A stretch of 64,000 nt of DNA from Paucimonas lemoignei (GTDB lineage Bacteria; Pseudomonadota; Gammaproteobacteria; Pseudomonadales; Pseudomonadaceae). The stretch covers positions 992,001 through 1,056,000 of the forward strand of contig LS483371.1 in the NCBI GenBank assembly GCA_900475325.1. The letters are read 5' to 3'. The translations under genes were made by a program, and so were the position numbers. The notes beneath the pieces were generated by a model. It saw nothing but the letters and a program-made list of their open reading frames with translations, was not told the origin of the DNA and made no database searches. Shown here in pieces: positions 63,559 to 64,000 of this stretch (positions are counted from its first letter, which is position 1; every line of letters begins with the position of its first letter).

Positions 63559-64000
63559 ATGGAACGCTTTGTCGAAAATGCCATGTATGCCTCGCGTTGG
63601 CTGCTGGCTCCGCTTTATTTCGGTCTGTCCCTGGGGTTGCTGGCTCTGGTGCTGAAATTCTTCCAGGAAATCTTCCACGTCCTGCCCAATGTGTTCGCAC
63701 TGGCCGAGGCCGACCTTATTCTGGTCCTGCTGTCGCTGATCGACATGGCGCTGGTCGGTGGCCTGCTGGTCATGGTGATGATCTCGGGCTACGAGAACTT
63801 CGTTTCCCAGCTGGACATCGATGAAGGCAAGGAAAAGCTCAACTGGCTGGGCACCATGGACTCTTCGTCATTGAAGATGAAAGTGGCGGCGTCCATCGTT
63901 GCGATTTCCTCAATTCACCTGCTGCGCGTGTTCATGGACGCCAAGAACATCGAGCCGCAATACCTGATGTGGTACGTGATCATCCACATGACTTTCGTCG
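63559..64000 (+). CDS. UPF0114 (YqhA-like) membrane protein, 5' part
   Basis: The first 147 residues of a protein that runs off the window end. [30 protein letters not shown] is the UPF0114 N-terminus; further membrane segments follow ([34 protein letters not shown]). E. coli YqhA is 164 residues, so about 15-20 residues are missing. Function unknown. Confidence 0.88.
   Translation, partial: MERFVENAMYASRWLLAPLYFGLSLGLLALVLKFFQEIFHVLPNVFALAEADLILVLLSLIDMALVGGLLVMVMISGYENFVSQLDIDEGKEKLNWLGTMDSSSLKMKVAASIVAISSIHLLRVFMDAKNIEPQYLMWYVIIHMTFV

Overview
The window is a stretch of a Pseudomonas chromosome, most likely from the fluorescens lineage. Evidence is the typical gene families and gene order (tad/ppr pilus regulation, cioAB, mapZ-radA, cstA, glyA-morA, ettA, a Lon-like protease before a UPF0114 protein), GC-rich coding bias, and more than twenty REP/REPIN palindromes of the three Pseudomonas types (GTGGGAGCGAATTC.., GTGGGACCGGCTTTAG.., GTAGGAGCTGCCGAAG..). 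I saw no rRNA, tRNA, CRISPR, prophage or transposase gene.

Layout. 1-8.3 kb: the end of a Tad/Flp pilus locus (tadD end, a DUF3613 protein, the response regulator pprB, prepilin peptidase fppA, a TadE/TadF-like pseudopilin, sensor kinase pprA, and tadG placed apart and inverted). A ~550-bp transposase-less element with inverted ends sits between the DUF3613 gene and pprB. 8.5-17.6 kb: housekeeping and small accessory genes (two DUF4136 proteins, cmoM, a MazG-like pyrophosphohydrolase, a flavoprotein, an HDAC-family deacetylase, GNAT, tesB, HAD, a periplasmic alpha/beta hydrolase, ypfJ). 17.7-28.5 kb: a catabolic cluster, with a LysR regulator and tctABC uptake system on one strand and, divergently, an MFS permease, a COG3618-type lactonase, a PdxA2-type dehydrogenase, an enolase-superfamily acid-sugar dehydratase and an AraD1/GguC-like FAH-fold enzyme. 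Its substrate is not known from sequence. 28.6-36.5 kb: trmA coupled to a purine permease, a three-subunit molybdenum aldehyde dehydrogenase (paoABC type), and an MFS exporter. 36.9-39.6 kb: the cyanide-insensitive quinol oxidase operon cioAB with a 56-residue membrane peptide and an Anr/Fnr-type box. 39.8-64 kb: conserved Pseudomonas core (rlmG, an HTH-only LuxR protein, fpr, mscL, radA, mapZ, cstA-ybdD, yjiA, glyA, morA, ettA, a GreB-like factor, Lnb/DUF4105 protein, DUF3015 protein, Lon-like protease, a small conserved protein, UPF0114 protein running off the end).

How it works together. Surface attachment and c-di-GMP signalling recur: PprA-PprB and Tad pili at the left, MapZ (c-di-GMP effector) and MorA (diguanylate cyclase/phosphodiesterase) on the right. 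Carbon-source hierarchy is a second theme: the first genes of the two divergent catabolic transcripts (tctC and the MFS gene) and cstA all carry AANAANAA motifs close to the start codon, the hallmark of Hfq/Crc translational repression in Pseudomonas.

The part most likely to be undescribed is the 17.7-28.5 kb cluster; the rest is largely recognisable. No wholly new kind of system is evident from reading alone.
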